Assembly (NCBI GenBank): GCA_037447655.1
Contig: JBBHKE010002729.1
Span: forward strand, 330,346 to 394,345
Direction of reading: 5' to 3'
Length of the DNA stretch: 64,000 nucleotides
From: Zygnema cylindricum
Taxonomy: Eukaryota > Streptophyta > Zygnematophyceae > Zygnematales > Zygnemataceae
Positions 20,818 to 37,472 of the stretch are shown here, one piece after another; position 1 is the stretch's first letter; each line of letters starts with the position of its first letter. A program made the position numbers and the translations under genes. Below the pieces are notes generated by a model. The model saw nothing but the letters and a program-made list of their open reading frames with translations, was not told the DNA's origin and did not search any database.

Positions 20818-23800
20818 TCTCTGCCCGGCTTATTTGCATATGCAACTGCTATTTCCGTTGCTTCTCTACCTCCAAAACAGACAAAGGCTTCCATTCTTTT
20901 CACAAGTCTTAAACACGTTGGTAATGATTAGCGATACTATAGTCAGCAAAGTCAGGTGATCATACGATCGGAAATTTCTCACGTTTTACTCACAAACATG
21001 TGAGCAATTCTACACTTTGTACAGATTTTTTGAGTAATTGGGTGCGTACTGTTACTCAAAACTGGACTTCGCTCAAAACATGAATTTTTTTTAATACTGT
21101 AATCACCCTCTTTAATTTGTTCTCCCTCTCCCTCTCCCATTGTATCAAAATCCTTACCATGGTTGGGTTCATAGCTGGGCCAGTATATGGGGCTCCAACC
21201 ACTATACAGGAAAGAACTCCTGTAATAAGAAGAGCTGACCGAAGTGCAAAACTTTTTGGTCCGGCAAGAATGCACCATAAAACCACTACATTGACGGCAA
21301 AAGTAAGCAAAATTTCTGCGATTATCGCTGTTTGTAAATCGACTCCGTGACCTATTTTCGGTCCTCCAAGAGTATGTTTATAAGCTTCTGGCATCACCTC
21401 TGTAATTGCCCGGGCACCTAAAATCGAACCAGCTACCTGGTTGTTGCACACAGAAACACAAAAAACACACAGGACCATCCATAAAACACAAAAAAACACT
21501 ATAGTTGTCAAACCTTGTTAAAGCTTTTTGTCCTTTGTTGTTTAAATTCAAACTGGTTTAAGAAATACCCATGCTGATGGATTGGTTCAGCTTTACTGAT
21601 CAATATTTTTTTGTTTTAAGATCTCGTGTTTCTGTTATGACATACACACTGCATTTTGATTTTATATTTTCGTCTTATATGATTAAGATCAGAACATGTT
21701 TCTATAAATTTATGAACATATGTGGGTCGGTTTCTAAACCAATTACCATTGAAATATAAATTTACGTTTCATTGATTCCATATTTGAGTCGTTTTAAATG
21801 AGGATATATCAAAACTAGCATACAAACTATTTTGATTTACTTCTTGTGTGATTATTTGAATTAAGTTATTTTGAAATCGTTCAATCTGTTTACCAAGTGC
21901 GATATTAATTGTATGCAACGAGGATTCATTTAGACGTTGAAAAGCTAGCTCAAAAGTGTCAGATTTATTAATTGTTTGTGGGTAATCATTAACGGATCTG
22001 GTTTCAGCTAAGTTTCAATAGTGGTCACAATTAGAAGACATCAGTTCATTTATATACAATAGTTTTATTTGAAAGGATAAATATCCCATGTTTTATGTAC
22101 AGTATCTGTAGACATAAAGATAACAAGCAGCTAAAAGTAAACTGTAAAGAACTCAAATTGCAAATTGAAAATCTCAAGAAATTGCAAAAAACATTAACAT
22201 ATTCCAGTAGACGCACAAAGGATATTCGACTTGCATTAGTTTGCCACGTTTCTGGTCATGTTACGTGATATTTGACCGAAACATGACTAAAAACATGCAA
22301 GTGAGAATATGTGTCCTGATATTTTAATTGCAAGGAAAATTACGAACAAAATGACATACTCTGGTAGATACACTGATATTTTACATGAATTGAAATTACG
22401 AACAAAAGCATACCTTCTCTCCCTTCCCTCCCTCCCTTAATTACCTGCACCGGAATCGTGATATCCATGGCAAGGTTTAACTCATTGCCTTCTCCCAGTC
22501 CCTCTCTCTCTCCCTCCCTCCCTCCCCTTCCTTCCTTCCTCAAGCACTTGAATCGGAATCATAATTCCCTCGCTCATCCCTCCCTCTCCTCTCTTCCTCC
22601 CTCAAGCACTTGCATCAAAATCTTTATTCCCTCTCTCCCTCCCTCTCCCTCCCTCCTTCCCTTCCCTCCCCCCCTCTCCCTCCCTTATGTACCTGCACCG
22701 GAATCTTGATTCCCATGGCAAGAATGGACTCATTGCCTTCTCCCAGCCAATAGTTGGCAAGATTTGAAGTCGGATTGAAAGAAGCGCCTCCCATGGCATC
22801 TGTCAGAGCTCCAAACACCATAAGGTGTACTGCTATTACAGACTGCAGGAGAAAAAAAGCGAAAAATACGTTAAGAAAAAAAGAAGAAAAAGTGCAAAAA
22901 AAGTGAGAAAAAAGCGGAAAGTTAAGGAAGTTAAATTATGCTTGAAGATGAAACGATGCCATAATGGACCGCAAGAGAAAAAACAGTGATGAAAAAAGTT
23001 GAAAGGAAAGTGAAAAAAAGAAAAACTATGAAATTATGTTTGGAGATGAAGACAATGCTATTACGGACTGCAAGAGAAAAAAGTGAAAAAACAGTGAAAA
23101 AAAAGCTGAAAGAAAAGTGAAAAAAAAAGCTGAAAGAAAAGTGAAAAAAAAAAGCTAGATGTTCGGAGATGAAGACAATGCCACTACAGAGTGCAAGAAA
23201 AAAAAAATAATAAGAAAGTGAAAAAAAAAGTTCACAAGCAAGTATGAAATTGTGTTTGGAGACGAAGACAATGCTATTACGGACTGCGAAAGAAAAGAAA
23301 GTGGAAAAAAAAGTGAAAAAAAAGAGTGAAAAAAAAGAGTGAAAAATAATGTGGAAAACAAAAAATGGAAAGAATTGTGAAAAACAAGCAAGTATGAACT
23401 TATGGCTGGAGATGGAGTCAATGGTGTTACAGACTGCGAGAGAAAAAAACGAAAAAAGTGAAAAACTAAAGCAAGTAGGGAATTATGTTCGTAGATGAAA
23501 ACACTGCTATCACAGATTGCAAAATGAAAGAGGAAGTGAAAAAAACGGAAAAAAAATGAAAGAAAAAACGGTGAAAATAGTGATAAAAGTGAAGAAAAAA
23601 AAATGAAAAAAAAGTGAAAAAAAAGCGAAAGGAAATGAACTACTGATATTACAGACTGAAAAAAAAAATGGAAAAAAGGTAAAAAAAAAAAAAGTGAAAA
23701 CATTGCTATTGCAGACTGGAAGAAAATAATTGAAATGTGAAAAAAAAAAAAAGACGTGAAGAAATACAACTGCAATAGCTTCTTTGATGCCAAAAAAAGC

Positions 23801-24606
23801 CTCCAAAAAAATTGCGTCCAAAAACATTCCACGAAAACGAGTTTTGAAGTAACACTGAAAAACTTCTACTTATACTTTTCTAGTGATAAATAAACAAACA
23901 TTCAATTGGATGGACCTTCACTGCAGGTTGGCAGAAACTTTGAAGATTCAACCGTTTAGATCCCTCCATTTTTTCAGAAAATTCACAAGAAGAGAAAATT
24001 AAATAACAGAGCTTAAACAATTTAAAAAAAAACTTCATACGATATTTTCTAATTTTAATATTTTACGAAAAATCAGGAGGTATCTTGTGCGTTCATTTTT
24101 GCTTCCGGAAACTGACCAGAAGCAAGAAAAGATTTAAAGAGTCGTCTCCACCAAAATAAGGACCTAAAATCATTGCTGTTGCTCCAGCAGTAGATCCAAT
24201 AAACATAAAAAGGAAACTGCAAAAAAAAAAAATAGAGAAAAAGATGGAGTCAGTGGCTGAAGGCAATCCAGATAAAAAACTCAACCACATTAAATAAAAC
24301 TTGACTGCAATAAATAAAACTAAAACAAAACTTAACCGGAATACATAATACTTAAATGCAATACATAAATTAAGCTAAAAATTTAATCATAGTACATAAA
24401 AATTGACTGCAATAGATAAAACTTAAGTGCATTGTATAAAATTTGACCAGAAATTAACCACAACACATAAAACTTAACCGTAATCCATAATATTTTGTTG
24501 CCAGAAACTGTGGCAAGTCTGGAAAAGCGATGATGATAATGATGACGTAGCATTACCTTAAAATGCCATCCTTGACAGCGCTTCTGAGAATCCCGGCTTC
24601 TGCCAT
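20433..24606 (-). CDS. SIP1: SIP-type aquaporin (small basic intrinsic protein), five exons
   Basis: Spliced on the minus strand: 24606-24557, 24216-24117, 22842-22693, 21436-21158 and 20666-20433, giving 270 residues with every junction in phase and GT-AG. It is a major intrinsic protein of the SIP group, which in plants are ER-membrane channels. The first pore box is NPT in GGASFNPTSN (exon 3), as in SIP1. Exon 4 carries EVMPEAYKHTLGGP and GAPYTGPAMNPT. Exon 5 carries AFAWAYLRN, FYVYWLAPVIG and a lysine-rich tail (EKPAEIKPKTGE to GKKKTS). The second box also reads NPT, not NPA, with Thr-Met before the splice. The start ATG is preceded by GCTGCC and opens MAEAGILRSAVKDG, similar to SIP N-termini. 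Introns 2 and 3 are enlarged by copies of the exon 3 borders. Substrate and activity are not deducible. Confidence 0.9.
20737..20822. repeat. (CT)n microsatellite in SIP intron 4
   Basis: About 80 bp of CT dinucleotides with a few CC interruptions on the plus strand, GA on the sense strand of the SIP gene. It lies just upstream of exon 5. Confidence 0.95.
22370..22692 (-). repeat. Tandem copies of the exon 3 donor region (SIP intron 3)
   Basis: The exon 3 end reads ATTCCGGTGCAG|GTACATAAGG on the sense strand. A long copy at about 22434-22490 repeats some 50 nt of exon 3 plus donor (ATTCCGGTGCAG|GTAATTAAGG). Shorter copies lie near 22535-22575 (GATTCCGATTCAA|GTGCTTGAGG) and 22598-22640. The spacers are (GGGA)n-like. 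They duplicate the junction rather than the whole exon. Confidence 0.8.
22855..23830 (-). repeat. Tandem copies of the exon 3 acceptor region (SIP intron 2)
   Basis: The true acceptor (22843) reads CTGCAG|TCTGTAATAGCAGT on the sense strand. At least eight related blocks follow upstream at about 22965, 23055, 23175, 23270, 23420, 23505, 23645 and 23705, with a weaker one near 23780. Each consists of a T-rich tract, an acceptor-like CAG or its relic, and a TCYGTAATAGCA-like exon start. Spacing is about 60-140 bp. Several keep an intact AG, for example TTGCAG|TCCGTAATAGC near 23055. Confidence 0.85.
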
Positions 24607-26619
24607 GGCAGCTTGCACTAAGAACCTTTCCCGCTCTTTTAAAAACTTTGACTTGTCTCTCTCTCTCCCCTATTCCTCTCCCTCTCTCTCTCACTCCCGC
24701 CTCCCTATCGACCTTTTCCTCTCCACAAAAAATGGCGTCACACTGTAGCAAAGATGACGATTTCTCTCGCTCACTTGAAAACGTGTGACGTGACCGACAT
24801 TTTACTCTCCTAGCCTCCTCTCAATTTTATGCACTGTTCAAAGAGTTTTCTGCAGTAAGCCCTGAAAAGGTGATAAATTGGTATTGCAGTATACGCATTG
24901 GCATTACTGGCCAGTAAAAATTGAGATTTATTAAGCCAGTAATCGTCTTAATCGTACAGGAGACTGTACAAATCGTACAGCTTTTAGTACGAAAGGCGAG
25001 GATTACTGGCCATTGACGCTCGTTATTGAACAGAATGGCTTTAAAGTGCGAAACATTGTGTCTATACTATACGTAATATGTGCGTACTATTCGCGTAGCC
25101 TCATAGTGCGGCTTTACGAACATTAAAAAATCTGCCTAAAAACGTAATATACTACAGTACAGTACAGTAATATGACCTCATTTTCCGCACTTTATAAAGA
25201 AGCCGTCAAAGCGCATAGATGGGCCACAACGGCACAAAGTTATTTGGAAGGGGCTTCCTTTCACGTGAGTTGAGGAAATTACGATCATAGGCAATCCACT
25301 GGAAATAGTATTCATTGTAGCGGTTTTAACTTCCATTACAATAACGTGGCTTCAAGACGTAGTGTGGCTCATATAAATCATTACTAGCGCATTTTGTGTA
25401 TCACGTGAGTCCACGTAGGATGTACTGTACTTTTCTACGACTCGCTCTGAAACGTAAAAGAGTGCGCGTATTCTTGAGCTGCAACCTGTGGGAGGACCAC
25501 AAAAGCAGCGTCCTCCAAAGCGTGCCCTACGGTCGGTTCCTCGGAGCGCCCCCTCGTTGAAATTGAGTCCGCTACGGACGCGCAAGGTGGTCGTCGAGGA
25601 CGCTGCATTATTGGCACTGCCACTGCCACACCTGCACACCGACATTGCCGCAAATAGTAAAGGACACTTGTCAGTCAGTGGGATGCCTGCTGACGACAAC
25701 TGAGGCTTCCTCCAATAGGAATAGTCCAAATTATCAGCGATCGAAACTGTAAGCATTCTCAAAGGGCTTGGTGCAATGTACGGACACGAGGATTCTTGCC
25801 GGACGGGTAATGATCGCATTACGCGTGGCAATTTTTTTAGCTGAAACCACGTGGTAGCCTCTGGACGGCAACAATTGCTGCTGAACCAGCATGTAGAGCG
25901 CAAGGAGATACCGTATACAGTATAAGGTACAGTAATGTAGTTCTGTACTTTACTGTACTGTAGTGAAGTCCGCTGTAGCGACACGTCCAGTCTCCGTCGC
26001 GAGAAGCCCAGGATGCATCCATATAGTGCTTAGTATGAGGAATTTAAATGTCATAGGGCACCTATTCATTTAGAACCTGAGCTCTATTTAGCAGTGCACA
26101 ATGTAACGTAGGGTACAGTCAACCGGCTGTACAAATGGTGTACGATCGCATCAAGGACTCTGTCGTGCCCAACGATCAGATCAGCTTACTAACCACAAGT
26201 TTTTTCCAAAATATCGAGCTTGCGCCATCTGTAATCTTCTGAAAATGTGATCCTCTGGAATTGTTTGAGCAAGATTCCGCCTCGAACCAGATTCTTCTCC
26301 ATGGTTCACGGCGTACCACACACGTCCTCTCCTAATTCGTCGCAGAAATCCTTACCTACGTGTACGACCACAGACGACCTTTTCCTTTATGTACCTGGTA
26401 TTCCCAGCGAGCTTTCTGATATACACTATATTTAAAGTTGACACATTCATTTTAAAGTGCCATCCTTTAGGTTTAAAAATACATCGAATTGAGTTTCCTG
26501 ATGCGTTTCTGGACCATGGTCTCTGTGGATCGTCAGCGTCCACACGGATCCATAGCACGATCAAAGGCATAGCGCATTAATATGCGATTCGCTGATTCTT
26601 CATGCTGACGTATAACACG
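24607..26619. other. Intergenic DNA between SIP (-) and PRXIIE (+), divergent
   Basis: This holds the 5' flanks of both genes. No conserved gene was recognised. A 210-codon minus-strand open frame (25352-25984) lacks a recognisable domain. Several GTACAGTAC-rich clusters occur, for example at 25150-25170 and 25900-25975. Promoter elements could not be assigned. Confidence 0.45.
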
Positions 26620-27045
26620 AGGAATGCGTCATATTAAAATAAATCCGTATCATTTCTGTACTTTCGGATACAAACTTGTGCGCTTCCTTGGAAGGCTTGA
26701 ACAAAAACGTGCGGTTCAAAGCTGTTGCAGAAATGCAGTGCATTGAATAGTGTAGGTGAATCTGTCATGTCATGGAAATTCATATCATTCTGTGTACTTT
26801 CAGGTACAAATCACTCTTGCAAGCTTCATTTGCAATGACGTGTGTGATTCATATCCTGAAATATAACAAGGTACATTGAATAGTAAGGGAAATCCGTCAT
26901 ATCGTGGAAATTCCGACCAATTTGTGCTGCTTTGGGGTACAAACACTTATAACTCTTGCAAGCTTTCTTCATAAAGTACAATGACGTGTGGCTGAAGTGA
27001 AAGTTGTTGCTGAAACGTAGGAAGTGAAGATTTTTTCAGTCGTCT
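26620..27045 (+). repeat. Three imperfect ~130-bp tandem repeats upstream of PRXIIE
   Basis: Units start near 26625, 26760 and 26890. They share the blocks (TCC)GTCATATxxTGGAAATTC, ATTTSTGTACTTTCxGGTACAAA and ACTCTTGCAAGCTT...AATGACGTGTG. The last unit ends about 50 bp before the PRXIIE start codon, so the array occupies the promoter/5' UTR. The repeated TGACGTG is an ACGT-core element of the bZIP-binding type. Regulation is inference. Confidence 0.65.
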
Positions 27046-27069
27046 GATTGTACAAACACTCCAGCAGCC

Positions 27070-28584
27070 ATGGCATCTTTCACTGCAAATATTGTTCGAG
27101 CTCCCTTGTCTCCCTTTGCTTCAGCAGTTGCTCCTCTCAGGAGAGCTTATCCTTCCTCTCAAAGAGCTCTCTTCTTTCCATCCTTCTCAGGACTCAGTTC
27201 CTCTCCTAAGCTCAGTGAAGGCCCAGTGAAGCGTGCTACTTTTAGCGCTTCTACTTCAGTAGCTAACAGCAGAACTTTTAGAACGACAGCAGTTGCTATG
27301 GCGAGCTCTACAGTTTCGGTTGGAAGTACTCTTCCTGACGCTGACCTCTCTTACTTCGATAAGGAGGGAAATCTGCAGACTGTCTCCATCAGTCAGCTGA
27401 CAAAGGTCCTACATTGTCTCTATTATTTTTGTGGTTGACGTTTTCTTACTAGTTTTAGTGGAAAACTACTTGTGTAACTATGTTGAGACTGGTGTATTAG
27501 ACTGGTTTAATGTATTCCATGATAAATGTGTATGCCGAAGCATTTGTATTCGGTTGATGAATTTTATTTTATACGTAATAAATTTCAGTAGACTGAACTA
27601 ATGTGTCGTTTGCAGCAGATGTGCACTTCTTAAATTATTTTGTTTGCCTGCACAAATGTGTACACCGTGCATCGTTATTAGTGTTATTAACTCTAATTTG
27701 GGTTCTTAAAATCTTGATTTTTTTCTCCAATTAGTATGCATGATTTTCGAAATTAAATTAGCAACGCTATTTAAGGACGTGGACTATAATCTGCCACGTT
27801 TCTGGCACTAAATTAGAATCAATAACGCTATTTTTTTTTTAACGCTATTTAAACTTTGACACTAATAACGATGCGCGGTGTAGCATGTAGTTGGCAGATG
27901 CATTGCGTTTGATGAAATGTTTCTATTTTCTGATTAAACATACACTGGCGTATAAACAGCAAGTCTTACGATTGTGGAAATTGCTATATTCTTCTTCATT
28001 TTTTTGTTTACCTCTATCATGCATTTTAGTATCTATCATATAACTCCAAGGTTTGAATACGTATGGGCAGCCTATACGCATTTTACACGTTTTTATGAAA
28101 TTCGCCCAAGTTGCGCGCGTAAGGAATTACATGTAGAGTAAAATGTTTTTAACTATGATCTAACACAATTTGCATACTTTTGACTTTTGATGTTCAGGGC
28201 AAGAAGGTGGTCCTATTTGCAGTCCCAGGTGCCTTCACTCCAACATGCTCCCAGAAGCATCTTCCTGCCTTCATCGAGAAAGCAGAAGAACTGACATCTA
28301 AGGGGATTGACAGCATTGCCTGTGTCTCGGTCAATGACGCCTTTGTTATGCGAGCTTGGGGAGAAACTGTCAATGCGGGTGACAAAGTGATGTTACTGGC
28401 TGATGGCAGTGCTGCTTTTACAAAGGCACTTGGTGTTCAGTTGGACCTTACAGACAAAGGATTGGGAATTCGTTCCCGCCGGTATGCTTTATTGGCTGAT
28501 GATGGTGTTGTGAAGTCTCTCAACTTGGAGGAGGGAGGCGCATTCACCATCAGTGGTCCTGATGAAATTTTGGCTGCTCTTTAA
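27070..28584 (+). CDS. PRXIIE: Plastid type-II peroxiredoxin E, two exons
   Basis: Exons 27070-27405 and 28198-28584 (GT-AG, phase 0) encode 240 residues. A thiol peroxidase reducing H2O2 and alkyl hydroperoxides in the plastid stroma is expected. Residues 1 to about 76 are Ser/Ala/Arg-rich with few acidic residues, fitting a transit peptide; the mature part starts near [20 protein letters not shown]. The peroxidatic cysteine lies in [10 protein letters not shown] and a second cysteine 25 residues later in [10 protein letters not shown], the spacing of atypical two-Cys type II enzymes. The protein ends [18 protein letters not shown], a family hallmark. The start context is good (GCAGCCATGGC). 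The intron carries a complete MITE (27661-27882). Confidence 0.95.
27661..27882. mobile_element. MITE in the PRXIIE intron, TIR about 24 bp
   Basis: The left end TACACCGTGCATCGTTATTA and its inverted copy at the right end (through 27882) match over about 24 bp with one mismatch. TA at both extremities suggests TA target-site duplication. The interior shares a CATAATCTGCCAC...GGCACTAAATTAGAAT block with the element at 55982-56182. No coding capacity. Confidence 0.85.
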
Positions 28585-31472
28585 ATCTACTAAATTTTGT
28601 GGAAGACAAATGTAGTGGTTTATCCAGAGATTTTATACTTGTTCAGTGCATCACACTGACATTTTTGGTAGGAAAAAAAATGTTGAATTAGTGGTGAGTG
28701 TGAGGGCTAGTGAAGTGTATTTGCCTTTTGTTCACTCATCATAAATGCTCAGGTAAATATTGTATGAAGTGGTTGTGGCGTTCAGCACTTAATCTGGCAG
28801 TTTCATAACTCCAAAAAAGAAAGGAAATCTAGAAGGCATGGGAACTGAAAGGAAATCTAGAAGGCATGGGAACTAAGTTTTTTTTTACGACTCCTAAAAT
28901 GTATTTTACTTGGCTGTACATCGTACGTCTTTTTTATTCTGTTGAAAACAGAGGATTTCAGGTTCTTTCATATGAAGGTTTTTACCGTCTGCATGCAAAC
29001 GGCATGCATAATTTTTTTAGTGTTTTCATGATATCACTTTTGAGTAATGTTTGTGTTTTTTCTACACTGTGTTTTAATGTTATATGATGGTTAGTGTAAT
29101 TGTAAAGAAGATGAATTTTGTGATTACTCTTGATTAAATGGCTCATGACATTCACACAGTTGCGTATCTGTGATGAACGGGTTGAATGCCACTCCTATTG
29201 TATTTTTAAGGTGAGTTTATCTTTCTTTATACTAGTGATTTTTTTTCCTTTTTCAATTAACATATAAAATGTACTTTCACTTCATTTTACCATCCTTCCT
29301 GCATGCTTTTTTTGAAATGCCAAACAAGCAGTTGCACGCATGCCTCTGTTTTTTTTACCTATTTGCTTATTTATTCTTCATTAATGTTTCATAAGTAAAG
29401 GTTTTCTATATCTTAGTAATTATTATGTTCTCTCTAATTTCTTAACAAATAGCCACGAACTTTAAATTTACTGGCCATTATTCTTATTTGCTAGCTGGAA
29501 ATGAGTTTAGTATGTATGGTTTGTCCACTTGTACAAACAATCAGCGTTTAACTTACGGAAAGTTAACGTAACTCTTAACGTAATTTTGACTCAAGGATAT
29601 TATTAAAGCTGGCTTTCCTAGGAAGGTGAGAGGAAGGGGGCACTACTGTATTCTTTCTAAAGGACTATCTTTGGAATCTTCTCCTTTTCGTGACGGTATG
29701 GTTTGTTAATAGTGTAACTTATTGTCGGATTCTCCAGTATGGTGATTTTGTGTCGTTTTATAAGGGAATTTTATTCCAGGAAAGGTAAACAAGGAAAACT
29801 ATCCGGCCGGTTATTGTGGTTCATATCAAATTTCTATTTCTATTTCTATGATCATAGTAGTTGTGATAAACATATAGACATCGAACAAAAGAGTTCAGTA
29901 ATTTTCAGCAAATGGTTCACTGAATATTGTGTGAGAGTCGGTGTCAAATCGGTAATATGTGAAATGATTTCCCGTCTTGGAAATTTTGTGGGATTACTTT
30001 TCCGACAAAACTTTTTCTGTGTGAAATGCTGCCCAATTGTAGACTCGGTACTGAATCTCTGCGCATGTTATTCCGTTATTAGTTTCTTTTCTATGGTTAT
30101 CAGATCTAGAATTAAGTCTGGCACCCAATGCCAAAACAAACAAAAGCGGGAGCTTAGAGACTGGCTGAAATTGTCGAAAACCAACTCAAGTAACCAATTT
30201 ATTTTCTGTTCCATAATCTTTACCTTGCTTGCTTTAATTCAGGATGATGGTAATGTTGCTTTTTGAATATTTTCTTTGTAAGATTTTGGAAATAGGGAAA
30301 ACAAATTGCAGTCCATTGTTAGGCTAGAGCATCTTTTACCATCTTTTAGGAATGCACAGTTTCCTGATTTCCCAAATTTCAAACAGCTGAGTACATACAA
30401 CGGAGATCAATAGACAGGAAAATCAGTATAAAACAGGAAATGCATAAAAAATTAAACAAACTTAAAAAGGAAAACATGCCATACACATACACACTAAAAG
30501 GTGAACTTGATCGAAACATTGACAGATTTTGCTTGATATCCCAACATCTTACAAGCAAACTGGTGTTTTTATAAATGCATAAATCAATTACAGATTTCAC
30601 ATTCTGTTAGAGCATTTAGATTTTGACTTGCTGATCGTGAGGGAGAAAAGAAACAAGATTATATTAATAATTGTGAAAGCTCCCCTGTCGTGTTGTTTAC
30701 AAGCCATCAAAGTTTGAATCATATAGTGGTTAGAAATCTGAGTCATGTCATTAGAGTAGACTATTGTACAAAGCAATACACCCTTTCAATAAGCTTAATC
30801 TCTGTCTTCTTTTCTACCTATATTATCTATATTTTGTTTATGCACGTTCTATATATATATATGCCAATCCTTTATGCATGCATTCAAGTTCACTGGAATA
30901 CAAATTTCAAAATATAATTGACAGGGAAGGAATTTCTGTTCCATTATTTCTTTTGCGTAAATGGAAGACTAAAATAGTTGAATTCAGGTAAACCGGGAAC
31001 TTTCACAATCTTTTATTAGACAAATTTTGTTGACATGTCCGGCAAAAAGAGTAAGCAAATAAGCACCAAAGACAGTTCAAAGGGAAGAGAAAAAAGAGAG
31101 AGAGAGAGAGAGAACAAGCTAACAAAACAAGCGAGTGAAATGAAACGTATATTTTCCAAATTACATTATTTTCTCCTCTTAGCAAGCTAACTGAACAAGA
31201 GTTTTGACTTACATATGGAAAAAAAATTTCGAACCCAACATAAAAATGACGTAAATCTCACTAAAAACATTTTTGTTACTAAAAAGTTAAGCTCTCTATC
31301 CTGATTGGTAAACCCTTCGAAAAAAGTATCCCTACTTATTCTAAATCCCCTCTTTTCTTCACGAAAAAAAAAAAGAGAAGGTAATCAGGAAAAACCTAAA
31401 TCCTTAATCAGCATTCACCAGACCGGAGAACTGAAACAGAACTGAAAAAAAAACAAGGAACTCCCTCATACA
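28585..31472. other. 3' flanks and intergenic DNA (PRXIIE and SEC14, convergent)
   Basis: The first few hundred bases are probably PRXIIE 3' UTR. A 28-bp direct tandem duplication lies at 28819-28874 (GAAAGGAAATCTAGAAGG...). A 175-codon ATG frame at 29739-30266 has no recognisable domain and ordinary AT-rich composition. Nothing else could be assigned. Confidence 0.45.

Positions 31473-37472
<6,000 letters not shown>

Noticed and set aside
23155-23832. 225-codon minus-strand open frame of Phe/Ser/Leu
   Set aside because: It is SIP intron 2 read through T-rich acceptor-zone copies. The FFHFF pattern comes from polypyrimidine tracts and repeated SVIAL-type exon starts, not from a separate gene.
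25352-25984. 210-codon minus-strand open frame
   Set aside because: No recognisable domain, no splice or homology support, and biased mixed composition. It could be a lineage-specific gene but I cannot support it.
29739-30266. 175-codon plus-strand ATG frame downstream of PRXIIE
   Set aside because: Composition is that of surrounding AT-rich DNA, with no family motif, signal peptide or clear promoter. Transcript data would be needed.
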